Source of the DNA: Engraulis encrasicolus
Lineage: Eukaryota > Chordata > Actinopteri > Clupeiformes > Engraulidae
Assembly: GCF_034702125.1 (NCBI RefSeq)
Contig: NC_085880.1
Location: 42,505,385 to 42,569,384 of the forward strand
DNA length: 64,000 nucleotides
Direction: 5' to 3'
Shown here: positions 63,716 to 64,000 of the stretch, in pieces
Numbering within the stretch: the stretch's first letter is position 1
Layout: every line of letters starts with the position of its first letter
Made by a program: the position numbers and the translations under genes
Notes under the pieces: generated by a model
What the model saw: the letters and a program-made list of their open reading frames with translations, nothing else
Database searches by the model: none
What the model was told of the DNA's origin: nothing

Positions 63716-64000
63716 AGTTTGGGTACCCCTGAGCTAAGGTTTGGATGGGTGGTGGGTGGTGGGTGGTGTGTTTGCTGGTCTGCGCTGGCACTGATTGGAA
63801 TCACCCTCCAAAAAAGAAAACAGAGGAAGTAGCGCTGAAAGAAAAATGACATTATAGTAGTTACTACTGGGCATGTTTTCAAAACACAATTTAGCCTTTA
63901 GAGAGATCTTGTCTGGAATCTAACAAGCCGTCAGCACGATGGGAGGGCTGTGTCGGTGGTGGGGAACACTTGAGCGGCGGTTACATTTAAAAACCAAACT

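Overview
This is vertebrate, almost certainly teleost, genomic DNA. Short GT-AG exons sit in introns full of (CA)n tracts, hAT-type MITEs with 8-bp target duplications, and tRNA-derived SINEs. The species cannot be named from the sequence. Two genes are present, both on the + strand, and both are incomplete.

(1) The 3' half of col21a1, collagen alpha-1(XXI), a FACIT-like collagen. Twenty coding exons lie between 3994 and 45216. Exons 1-16 carry an uninterrupted Gly-X-Y helix, mostly as 54-, 45-, 36- or 72-bp exons. Exons 17-18 carry a short cysteine-containing non-collagenous hinge. Exons 18-20 carry the last helix and the C-terminus, with a C-X4-C FACIT knot and the ending [11 protein letters not shown]. 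The signal peptide, von Willebrand A and laminin-G-like (TSPN) exons must lie left of the window. A 3' UTR follows, with an AATAAA at 46037.

(2) The 5' part of bmp5. Exon 1 (49105-49609) carries the signal peptide and N-terminal prodomain; exon 2 (55993-56185) continues the prodomain. The rest of the window, to 64000, is intron 2. The mature ligand exons are outside. The col21a1-bmp5 order and orientation match the human chromosome 6p12 neighbourhood, which supports both names. The intergenic gap is only about 3.9 kb.

Most of the window is mobile or tandem DNA. Target-site duplications can be read directly for more than a dozen hAT-like elements. The most complex locus is 15496-18326: a hAT-like element whose internal 59-bp segment was amplified into a tandem array and then hit by a complete non-autonomous LTR retrotransposon (15893-18057, minus strand, GGGCC duplication, tRNA-Leu-like primer site). 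Other stacked insertions are at 13902-14219, 24191-24834, 31310-31940, 36590-37679 and 61230-62590. An interstitial telomere-like array lies at 30110-30560.

The observations most likely to be new concern exon echoes and splice sites. Decayed copies of exon edges lie near their parents: the col21a1 last exon with its pyrimidine tract (47134-47292), the 5' edge of bmp5 exon 2 (about 55613-55643) and its 3' edge (about 56884-56962). The 3' splice sites of the last col21a1 exons also abut tandem repeats: a 140-bp satellite, a roughly 28-bp minisatellite and a TC microsatellite. No prokaryotic features, CRISPR arrays, rRNA genes or free-standing tRNA genes were found.
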